From Bacteroides sp. (lineage in GTDB: Bacteria; Bacteroidota; Bacteroidia; Bacteroidales; Bacteroidaceae): DNA of 6,119 nucleotides. Where the stretch lies: the NCBI GenBank assembly GCA_021204375.1, contig JAJPZL010000338.1:1-6119 (forward strand), given 5' to 3'. Below, one piece after another: positions 1-6,119 of this stretch. A model generated the notes under the pieces. That model did no database searches. It worked only from the letters and a program-made list of their open reading frames with translations, and was not told where the DNA came from. Position 1 is the first letter of the stretch. Each line of letters opens with the position of its first letter. The position numbers and the translations under genes were made by a program.

Positions 1-1675
1 TTGTTATATCTCTGCGGGAGGTGACAGATTGATGGCAGAGGTCATTAAAGTGGTAGGACAATTTGTGTATGTGCAGGTGTTTGAAAGTACCCGTGGATTG
101 AAAGTAGGAGCTGGGGCTGAGTTTACCGGCCATATGCTTGAGATGACGTTGGGACCGGGGATGCTTTCCCGTAATTATGATGGTCTGCAGAATGACCTGG
201 ATAAGATGGAGGGGGTTTTCCTGAAACGTGGTGAGTATACTTTCCCCTTGGATGAGCAGAAAAAGTGGCATTTTGTGCCGTTGGTTAATGTGGGTGACAA
301 ATTGGAGGCTTCTGCCTGGCTGGGACAGGTGGATGAAAACTTTCAGCCTTTGAAAATTATGGCTCCTTTTACACTGAAGGGTACTTATACGGTAAAATCT
401 GTTGTAAAAGAGGGTGATTACACTATTTATGATACGGTAGCGGTCCTGACCGGTGAGTCCGGAGATGAGGTGCCGGTAAATATGATACAGAAATGGCCGG
501 TAAAAAAGGCGATGCTTAACTATAAGGAGAAGCCGAGACCTTTTAAATTGCTGGAAACGGGTGTTCGTGTGATTGATACGGTTAACCCGATCGTAGAGGG
601 AGGGACAGGTTTTATTCCGGGTCCTTTCGGAACCGGAAAGACGGTACTTCAGCATGCGATCTCCAAACAGGCGGAAGCGGATATTGTAATTATGGCTGCC
701 TGTGGGGAGCGTGCTAATGAGGTTGTGGAGATCTTTGCAGAATTCCCTCACCTGATTGACCCGCATACGGGACGTAACCTGATTGAGCGTACTATTATTA
801 TAGCCAATACATCGAATATGCCTGTAGCGGCTCGTGAGGCTTCTGTATATACAGCTATGACGATCGCAGAGTATTACCGTGCTATGGGATTGAAGGTGCT
901 TTTAATGGCTGATTCTACTTCCCGTTGGGCGCAGGCTCTTCGTGAGATGTCTAACCGTATGGAAGAGTTGCCGGGACCGGATGCGTTCCCGATAGATCTT
1001 TCTTCTATTATTTCGAACTTTTATGGTCGTGCGGGATATGTGATCCTGAATAACGGACAGACTGGTTCTATTACTTTTATCGGAACTGTATCACCTGCGG
1101 GAGGTAACCTGAAAGAACCGGTTACTGAAAATACACAGAAGGTAGCCCGTTGTTTTTATGCGCTGGAACAGGATCGTGCGGATAAAAAACGTTATCCGGC
1201 GGTGAATCCAATTGATTCTTATTCGAAATATTTAGAATATCCGGAGTTTGAGAATTATATTGCCGGGCAGATCAATCCGGAGTGGACGGGTAAGGTGAAT
1301 GAAATTAAGACTCGCTTGCAGCGTGGTAAGGAGATTGCTGAGCAGATCAATATTCTGGGGGATGACGGGGTACCGGTGGAGTATCATGTGGTATTCTGGA
1401 AATCTGAATTGATCGATTTTGTGATCCTGCAGCAGGATGCGTTTGATGATATTGATGCTGTAACTCCTATGGAACGTCAGGAAGCCATTGTGGATCTGGT
1501 AATAGGTATATGCCGGACGGAGTTCTCGTTTAATAACTTCAATGAGGTAATGGATTATTTTAAAACGATGATCAATATTTGTAAGCAGATGAACTATTCT
1601 GAATATAAATCGGAAAAGTATTACGATTTCATTAAGCATCTCAATGAACTCATTGATGAAAAGAAAATCGGTTAA
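1..1675 (+). CDS. atpA: V-type ATPase subunit A, catalytic (5'-truncated by window edge)
   Basis: Catalytic subunit of a V/A-type ATPase; in the A3B3 head it hydrolyses or makes ATP at the cytoplasmic face. The frame is open from base 2, giving 557 residues plus stop; the family is about 580-600, so roughly 25-30 N-terminal residues lie off the left edge. Residues 1-10 (CYISAGGDRL) continue directly into MAEVIKVVG and read as normal A-subunit beta-barrel, so the ATG at 32 (or TTG at 29) is an internal codon, and the GGGAGG at 16-21 is coding. Seen: the A-specific inserted 'bulge' domain roughly at residues 85-190; Walker A GPFGTGKT (bases 620-643); the GER catalytic glutamate (codon 707-709); Walker B LLMAD followed by STSRWAQALRE (around residues 300-315); SPAGGNLKEPVT and the KKRYPAVN segment; then the helical C-terminal domain. 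B follows after 11 bases. Subunit identity is certain; only the true start is not visible. Confidence 0.97.
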   Translation, partial: CYISAGGDRLMAEVIKVVGQFVYVQVFESTRGLKVGAGAEFTGHMLEMTLGPGMLSRNYDGLQNDLDKMEGVFLKRGEYTFPLDEQKKWHFVPLVNVGDKLEASAWLGQVDENFQPLKIMAPFTLKGTYTVKSVVKEGDYTIYDTVAVLTGESGDEVPVNMIQKWPVKKAMLNYKEKPRPFKLLETGVRVIDTVNPIVEGGTGFIPGPFGTGKTVLQHAISKQAEADIVIMAACGERANEVVEIFAEFPHLIDPHTGRNLIERTIIIANTSNMPVAAREASVYTAMTIAEYYRAMGLKVLLMADSTSRWAQALREMSNRMEELPGPDAFPIDLSSIISNFYGRAGYVILNNGQTGSITFIGTVSPAGGNLKEPVTENTQKVARCFYALEQDRADKKRYPAVNPIDSYSKYLEYPEFENYIAGQINPEWTGKVNEIKTRLQRGKEIAEQINILGDDGVPVEYHVVFWKSELIDFVILQQDAFDDIDAVTPMERQEAIVDLVIGICRTEFSFNNFNEVMDYFKTMINICKQMNYSEYKSEKYYDFIKHLNELIDEKKIG

Positions 1676-1686
1676 AGATATAAGAT

Positions 1687-3012
1687 ATGGCAACAAAAGC
1701 ATTTCAAAAGATATATACTAAGATTACTCAGATCACTAAAGCTACCTGTTCGCTCAAAGCTACGGGAGTGGGGTATGATGAGTTGGCACTTGTGAATGGA
1801 GATCTGGCACAGGTGGTTAAAATTGCCGGTGATGAGGTTACTTTGCAGGTATTTGGGGGTACTAACGGTATTCCTACTAATGCGGAGGTGACTTTTCTGG
1901 GAAAAGCCCCGACACTAAAGGTAAGTGAACAACTGGCCGGCCGCTTCTTCAACGCATTCGGTGACCCGATCGACGGGGGGCCTGATATTGAAGGTAGAGA
2001 GGTTGAAATAGGGGGAGCTTCTGTAAATCCGGTACGTCGTAAACAGCCTTCGGAACTGATTGCAACGGGTATTGCGGGTATTGACCTGAATAATACACTG
2101 GTAACGGGACAGAAGATCCCTTTCTTTGCTGACCCGGACCAGCCTTTCAACCAGGTAATGGCAACAGTGGCTCTCCGTGCTGAAACTGATAAGATCATTC
2201 TGGGTGGAATGGGGATGACCAATGATGACTATCTTTATTTTAAGAATATTTTCTCGAATGCGGGGGTATTGGATCGTATTGTGAGTTTTGTGAATACGAC
2301 TGAGAATCCTCCGGTAGAGCGTCTGTTGGTTCCTGATATGGCTTTGACTGCTGCTGAGTATTTTGCTGTGGAACATAACGAGAAGGTATTAGTACTTCTT
2401 ACGGATATGACTTCGTATGCGGATGCTTTGGCAATCGTATCTAACCGTATGGACCAGATCCCTTCGAAGGATTCTATGCCGGGATCTCTCTATTCTGACC
2501 TGGCAAAGATATATGAAAAGGCGGTGCAATTCCCGGCCGGAGGTTCCATTACTATTATTGCGGTAACTACTTTGTCGGGAGGTGATATTACGCATGCTAT
2601 TCCGGATAATACGGGTTATATTACTGAGGGACAGTTGTTCTTGCGTCGTGATAGTGATATTGGTAAGGTTGTGGTAGACCCCTTCCGCTCACTGTCTCGT
2701 TTGAAACAGTTGGTTACCGGTAAGAAGACCCGTTCGGATCATCCGCAGGTAATGAACGCTGCCGTACGTCTCTATGCGGATGCGGCTAATGCCAAAACGA
2801 AGCTGGAAAATGGTTTCGACCTGACTAATTATGACGAGCGTACATTGGCTTTTGCCAAAGATTACTCTAACCAGTTGCTGGCTATTGATGCGAATCTGGA
2901 TACTACTGAAATGTTGGATGTGGCTTGGGGGCTGTTCGGTAAATATTTCCGTCCGGAGGAGGTAAATATCAAGCGGGAACTGGTGGATCAGTATTGGAAA
3001 AAGGATGCATAA
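1687..3012 (+). CDS. atpB: V-type ATPase subunit B, non-catalytic
   Basis: Non-catalytic partner of subunit A in the A3B3 head; it contributes to the A-B interface where ATP is bound. The product is 441 residues, within the usual 430-470. Seen in order: N-terminal beta-barrel (residues 1-75, ending near VTFLGK); the LAGRFFNAFGDPIDGGP segment (83-99); GIAGIDLNNTLVTGQKIPFF (128-147); a Walker B-like strand VLVLLTD then MTSYADALAIVSNR (234-254); MPGSLYSDLA (264-273); and SLSRL, whose R338 aligns with the arginine finger of other B subunits (Enterococcus NtpB R350). The place of the P-loop, normally SGSGLPHN in archaeal B, reads ADPDQPFN (148-155), with no GKT, as expected for a subunit that does not hydrolyse ATP. 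The ATG at 1687 gives the conserved-looking start; there is no clear Shine-Dalgarno, which is common in Bacteroidetes. Translation is probably coupled to A across the 11-base gap. Confidence 0.97.
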   Translation: MATKAFQKIYTKITQITKATCSLKATGVGYDELALVNGDLAQVVKIAGDEVTLQVFGGTNGIPTNAEVTFLGKAPTLKVSEQLAGRFFNAFGDPIDGGPDIEGREVEIGGASVNPVRRKQPSELIATGIAGIDLNNTLVTGQKIPFFADPDQPFNQVMATVALRAETDKIILGGMGMTNDDYLYFKNIFSNAGVLDRIVSFVNTTENPPVERLLVPDMALTAAEYFAVEHNEKVLVLLTDMTSYADALAIVSNRMDQIPSKDSMPGSLYSDLAKIYEKAVQFPAGGSITIIAVTTLSGGDITHAIPDNTGYITEGQLFLRRDSDIGKVVVDPFRSLSRLKQLVTGKKTRSDHPQVMNAAVRLYADAANAKTKLENGFDLTNYDERTLAFAKDYSNQLLAIDANLDTTEMLDVAWGLFGKYFRPEEVNIKRELVDQYWKKDA

Positions 3013-3018
3013 TTGCAG

Positions 3019-3053
3019 CGGGAACTGTATGATGGAAAGAAATACAGGTTCCG
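3019..3053 (+). other. Intercistronic stem-loop between atpB and atpD
   Basis: The left arm 3019-3030 (CGGGAACTGTAT) pairs with the right arm 3042-3053 (ATACAGGTTCCG) around an 11-base loop. There is one G-U wobble and one A-G mismatch in 12 positions, and two further outer pairs (3017-3018 with 3054-3055) are possible. No T-run follows, so it is not an intrinsic terminator. It sits in the largest gap between genes of this operon. An RNA processing or stability element that sets the relative amounts of A/B and D/I/K is a reasonable guess, not shown by the sequence. Confidence 0.5.
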
Positions 3054-3068
3054 TTAAACTATGAATAT

Positions 3069-3674
3069 ATGGCGATAAAGTTTCAATATAACAAGACTTC
3101 TCTTCAGAATCTGGAGAAACAGCTGAAAATACGTGTACGTACGCTTCCTGTTATTAAAAATAAGGAGAGTGCGTTGCGTATGGAGGTAAAGCGCTGCAAA
3201 ACCGATGCTGTTAAACTGGAAGAGGAACTGGAGAGTCAGATACAGACTTATGAGGCCATGTTCGCACTTTGGAATGAGTTTGATGCGTCGCTGATGAAGG
3301 TGAAAGATGTTCATCTGGGCGTTAAAAAAATTGCAGGAGTTCGGGTTCCTATATTGGAAAATGTAGACTTCGATATTGCTCCTTATAGTTTGTTCAGTGC
3401 TCCCAAATGGTATGCGGATGGTATTCATCTGCTCAAAGGGCTTGCACAGACTGCTATTGAAAGGGAGTTTACGCTTGCTAAACTCAATTTGCTTGAACAT
3501 GCGCGCAAAAAGACTACTCAGAAGGTGAATCTTTTTGAGAAAGTACAGATACCGGGTTATCAGGATGCTCTGCGTAAGATCAAACGGTTTATGGAGGATG
3601 AAGAGAATTTATCTAAATCTTCTCAGAAGATCCTGAAGTCGCAACAAGAGAAAAGAAAGGAGGCTGACTCATGA
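3069..3674 (+). CDS. atpD: V-type ATPase subunit D, central rotor stalk
   Basis: Central axle of the V/A-type ATPase; its coiled coil rotates inside the A3B3 head and transmits torque to the K ring. The product is 201 residues (family about 195-215). Two long charged helices frame a shorter middle part: helix 1 about residues 9-78 (LQNLEKQLKIRVRTLPVIKN, then EELESQIQTYE), a middle segment about 80-120 with Gly, Pro and aromatic residues (GVRVPILENVDF), and helix 2 about 123-195. The family signature is ARKKTTQKVNLFEKVQIP (145-162), matching the R-T-x-K-VNALE-V-IP motif of D subunits. Start ATG 3069 (MAIKFQYNKT) is chosen because the earlier ATG at 3061 is in another frame and stops after five codons. 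A 56-base gap with a stem-loop separates it from B. Its TGA overlaps the ATG of I (ATGA). The F subunit that normally binds D is not encoded in this window. Confidence 0.93.
   Translation: MAIKFQYNKTSLQNLEKQLKIRVRTLPVIKNKESALRMEVKRCKTDAVKLEEELESQIQTYEAMFALWNEFDASLMKVKDVHLGVKKIAGVRVPILENVDFDIAPYSLFSAPKWYADGIHLLKGLAQTAIEREFTLAKLNLLEHARKKTTQKVNLFEKVQIPGYQDALRKIKRFMEDEENLSKSSQKILKSQQEKRKEADS
3659..3663 (+). promoter_or_regulatory. Shine-Dalgarno site for atpI
   Basis: GGAGG lies inside the last codons of atpD, seven bases before the atpI ATG at 3671. Together with the ATGA stop/start overlap it supports this start and coupled reinitiation after D. It stands out because the starts of B, D and K have no comparable motif. 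Confidence 0.6.
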
Positions 3675-5479
3675 TTACCAAGATGAAAAAAGTAACTTTC
3701 CTGGTGTACCATAAGGAGTATCATGATTTTCTTCAGGATATTCGTGATCTAGGGGTTGTACATGTAGCGGAAAGACAGCAGGGAACTCCTGAGAGTGCTG
3801 AACTTCAGGATAGCATTCGTCTCTCTTCCCGGTTTACCTCAACAATCAGATTTCTTGGTTCGTTAGGTGCTGAGCCTGCTGTAGATGCTCAGGTATCTCC
3901 TGTAAAAGCTATGGGATATATGGAAGAGGTCGACCGGTTGACAGCGGAAAAGAGTACCCTGGGACAACAGCTCCAGGCATATAGTAAAGAGAGGGATGCT
4001 TTACAGGCCTGGGGAGATTTTGACCCGGAAAATATTAACAGGCTTCACGATAAAGGCTTTATTATTGGTTTTTATACTACTCCGGAGGGTAGTTACAATC
4101 AAGAATGGGAAGAGAAATACCATGCTATTATTATTAATAAGATCTCTTCACGGGTCTATTTTGTGACCATCACCCGTCCGGGTGAGGTTGTTGATCTGGA
4201 TGTGGAACCTATTCGTCTACCGGATTATTCGCTTACTCAGTTAAATAGCCTTATTGAGGATACTCACCAGGCTATGGGGGAGGTAGATAAAAAGTTGTCT
4301 GAGATTGCTTCTGTGGCACTTCCTTCTTTGAAGGCTGCCCAGCAGGATGTTATGAGCGAAATGGAGTTCTCAAAAGTGGTACTTAACACGGAACAGACGG
4401 CCGGCGATAAATTGATGTTACTGCAGGGATGGATCCCGGCTGAAAGGACTGAGGAGTTGGATACTTATCTTCAGAACCATCAAATTTATTATGAGATCAG
4501 TGATCCGGTACCGGGAGATAATGTACCGATCCAGCTTAGTAATAAGGGCTTTTTTGCCTGGTTTGAGCCGATCAGTAAGCTTTATATGCTACCCAAGTAT
4601 AGTGAACTGGACCTGACGCCCTTCTTTGCTCCTTTCTTTATGGTCTTTTTCGGACTTTGTCTAGGAGATTCAGGGTATGGACTTTTTCTTTTCCTGGGTG
4701 CAACTCTTTACCGGTTGTTTGCTAAAAATATTGGAGAGAGTATGAAAGGAGTTCTTTCCCTGGTACAGATCCTGGGGATCTCTACTTTCTTCTGTGGTCT
4801 TTTAACCGGTACTTTCTTCGGGTTCAACCTGTATAATATCAACTGGGCACCTATTCAGCGCCTGAAAGATGCTGTTGAACTGGATAATAATGATCTGTTC
4901 CAGTTTTCTCTTATTTTAGGAGTTATACAGATTCTATTTGGTATGGTATTGAAAGCTGTAAATCAGTACATTCAGTTTGGTTTCAAATATGCTGTGGCTA
5001 CTATCGGATGGATACTCTTGCTGGTTACTTTAGGGTTTTCTGCCTTAATGCCGGAGGTATTGCCTATGGGAAGTATAGTACAGTGGATCATTCTGGGAGT
5101 GGCTGGTGCGATGATATTCCTGTGTAATAGTCCGGATAAAAATATATTTGTTAATATCGGACTGGGGTTCTGGGATAGTTATAATATGGCGACCGGACTT
5201 CTGGGAGATATTCTTTCCTATGTACGTCTTTTTGCACTGGGACTTTCGGGAGGAATCCTGGCCAGTGTATTTAATAGTCTGGCAGTAGGGATGAGTCCTG
5301 ATAATATCATTGCAGGGCCTATTGTGATGGTACTTATTTTTGTGTTGGGGCATGCGCTTAACATGTTTATGAATGTGCTGGGAGCGATGGTTCACCCGAT
5401 GCGTTTGACTTTTGTTGAATTTTTTAAGAATGCCGGATATGCCGGCGGCGGAAAAGAATACAGACCTTTTAGAAAATAA
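3671..5479 (+). CDS. atpI: V-type ATPase subunit I, membrane stator (a-subunit)
   Basis: Membrane stator subunit (equivalent of eukaryotic subunit a and E. hirae NtpI); it forms the two half-channels along the rotor ring and anchors the peripheral stalk. The product is 602 residues, normal for bacterial I (about 600-660). Residues 1 to about 300 are soluble, alpha/beta and coiled coil (MKKVTFLVYHKEY at the start, helical stretches about 84-112 and 186-225). From about residue 316 there are some seven hydrophobic segments (about 318-348, 358-387, 410-430, 439-459, 466-485, 508-537, 545-573). Diagnostic motifs are LGDSGYG (331-337), DILSYVRLFALGLSGG (513-528), whose R519 (codon 5225-5227) is the conserved channel arginine, and HPMRLTFVEFF (575-585) with E583, followed by a GGGKEYRPF tail. 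The start at 3671 overlaps the D stop by four bases, and GGAGG sits seven bases upstream. A second in-frame ATG at 3683 is possible but less likely. Confidence 0.96.
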   Translation: MITKMKKVTFLVYHKEYHDFLQDIRDLGVVHVAERQQGTPESAELQDSIRLSSRFTSTIRFLGSLGAEPAVDAQVSPVKAMGYMEEVDRLTAEKSTLGQQLQAYSKERDALQAWGDFDPENINRLHDKGFIIGFYTTPEGSYNQEWEEKYHAIIINKISSRVYFVTITRPGEVVDLDVEPIRLPDYSLTQLNSLIEDTHQAMGEVDKKLSEIASVALPSLKAAQQDVMSEMEFSKVVLNTEQTAGDKLMLLQGWIPAERTEELDTYLQNHQIYYEISDPVPGDNVPIQLSNKGFFAWFEPISKLYMLPKYSELDLTPFFAPFFMVFFGLCLGDSGYGLFLFLGATLYRLFAKNIGESMKGVLSLVQILGISTFFCGLLTGTFFGFNLYNINWAPIQRLKDAVELDNNDLFQFSLILGVIQILFGMVLKAVNQYIQFGFKYAVATIGWILLLVTLGFSALMPEVLPMGSIVQWIILGVAGAMIFLCNSPDKNIFVNIGLGFWDSYNMATGLLGDILSYVRLFALGLSGGILASVFNSLAVGMSPDNIIAGPIVMVLIFVLGHALNMFMNVLGAMVHPMRLTFVEFFKNAGYAGGGKEYRPFRK

Positions 5480-5975
<496 letters not shown>

Positions 5976-6008
5976 GAAAGAGAGTTTATTTTATACTGGT
6001 TAAAGATT

Positions 6009-6034
6009 GGCCCTGCAAAAGCGGGGCCTTTTTT
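6009..6034 (+). terminator. Rho-independent terminator of the ATPase operon
   Basis: GGCCCTGC (6009-6016) pairs with GCGGGGCC (6021-6028) in a full 8-bp GC-rich stem with one G-U wobble and an AAAA loop, followed directly by six T (6029-6034). It lies 33 bases past the atpK stop and has no good T-run on the opposite strand, so it mainly stops transcription from the left. It marks K as the last gene of the transcript. Confidence 0.95.
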
Positions 6035-6086
6035 ATATTTACAGATGAATTCCTTTTTCTTTTTGTCTGAAAATCTGTAAATGTAA
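6033..6086. repeat. Spaced inverted repeat, operator-like
   Basis: ATTTACAGAT (6037-6046) and ATCTGTAAAT (6073-6082) are perfect 10-base inverted copies 26 bases apart. The pairing extends outward to 6033/6086 with one G-T wobble. The spacer is pyrimidine-rich and the repeat has no T-run after it. It lies beyond the terminator and around the promoter-like boxes, so a protein-binding site (two half-sites) or a large 5' leader stem for a gene to the right are both possible. Confidence 0.6.
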
Positions 6087-6091
6087 TTTTG
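6062..6091 (+). promoter_or_regulatory. Possible Bacteroidetes-type promoter for a gene to the right
   Basis: TAATTTTG at 6084-6091 matches the Bacteroidetes -7 consensus TAnnTTTG in full, and a TTTG at 6062-6065 lies 18 bases upstream, near the expected -33 position (slightly short of the usual spacing). It sits in AT-rich sequence after the operon terminator, where a new transcript would be expected to begin. AT-rich sequence yields such matches by chance, and the gene it would serve is outside the window, so the call is moderate. Confidence 0.4.
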
Positions 6092-6119
6092 TAATATATT
6101 TTGTTATATATTGATAGTT

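Noticed and set aside
1..32. Tail of an upstream gene ending in TGA at 22-24 or 30-32, overlapping the A start
   Set aside because: The frame of A itself is open through these bases and encodes recognisable A-subunit residues, so this stretch belongs to A.
1232..1702. Long open frame on the minus strand over the 3' end of atpA
   Set aside because: It lies opposite strongly conserved A-subunit coding sequence and its product resembles no family; it is a shadow frame. The same applies to minus-strand frames at 1728-2222, 1915-2376, 2389-2595, 3054-3500, 5045-5506 and 5664-5876.
3017..3055. B-D hairpin as an intrinsic terminator
   Set aside because: No run of T follows the stem, and D, I and K continue the same conserved operon.
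3061..3078. Mini-ORF of five codons (ATG AAT ATA TGG CGA TAA) overlapping the atpD start
   Set aside because: Too short to judge, with no ribosome site or known leader-peptide logic; probably chance.
5143..5150. TATATTTG inside atpI matching the TAnnTTTG promoter box, possibly an internal promoter for atpK
   Set aside because: There is no TTTG at the -33 position, and it lies in coding sequence for conserved membrane helices; a single 8-base match is expected by chance.

Overview
The window is the distal part of a V/A-type (vacuolar/archaeal-type) rotary ATPase operon. All genes lie on the + strand in the order A (catalytic subunit, 5' end cut off by the window edge), B (non-catalytic subunit), D (central stalk), I (membrane stator) and K (ion-carrying rotor ring). 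The order A-B-D-I-K, with no C, F or G genes among them, is the layout I know from Bacteroidetes, Chlamydiae and spirochaetes. The protein wording (for example the ADPDQPFN loop in B) fits a gut-type Bacteroidales such as Bacteroides or Parabacteroides. Moderate GC, mostly weak Shine-Dalgarno sites, an A-rich leader before K and a TAnnTTTG promoter-like box at the right end agree with that phylum. The genus is an inference from memory.

Layout: A runs from the left edge to 1675 and B from 1687 to 3012 (11-base gap). A 56-base gap with a good stem-loop follows, then D at 3069-3674. I (3671-5479) overlaps D by 4 bases (ATGA). A 34-base A-rich gap precedes K (5514-5975). A strong intrinsic terminator at 6009-6034 closes the operon. 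The last ~85 bases hold no gene. They contain a spaced inverted repeat and a Bacteroidetes-type promoter-like motif that probably serve a gene beyond the right edge.

How the parts work together: A and B form the hexameric head, with ATP sites completed by the A-subunit P-loop and glutamate and a B-subunit arginine. D is the coiled-coil axle. K forms the rotor ring, and I supplies the stator half-channels with its conserved arginine. K keeps every side chain that coordinates Na+ in the Enterococcus hirae NtpK ring, so Na+ coupling is likely. The sequence does not show whether the enzyme mainly pumps or mainly synthesises ATP.

The main annotation trap is at the left edge. The apparent TTG/ATG start at 29-32, with GGGAGG just upstream, is internal to subunit A: the frame stays open to base 2 and the extra residues read as normal A-subunit sequence. 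I found no wholly new system here. The best leads are the Na+ site, the non-canonical loop in B, the reduced stalk set, the B-D intercistronic hairpin and the operator-like inverted repeat at the right end.
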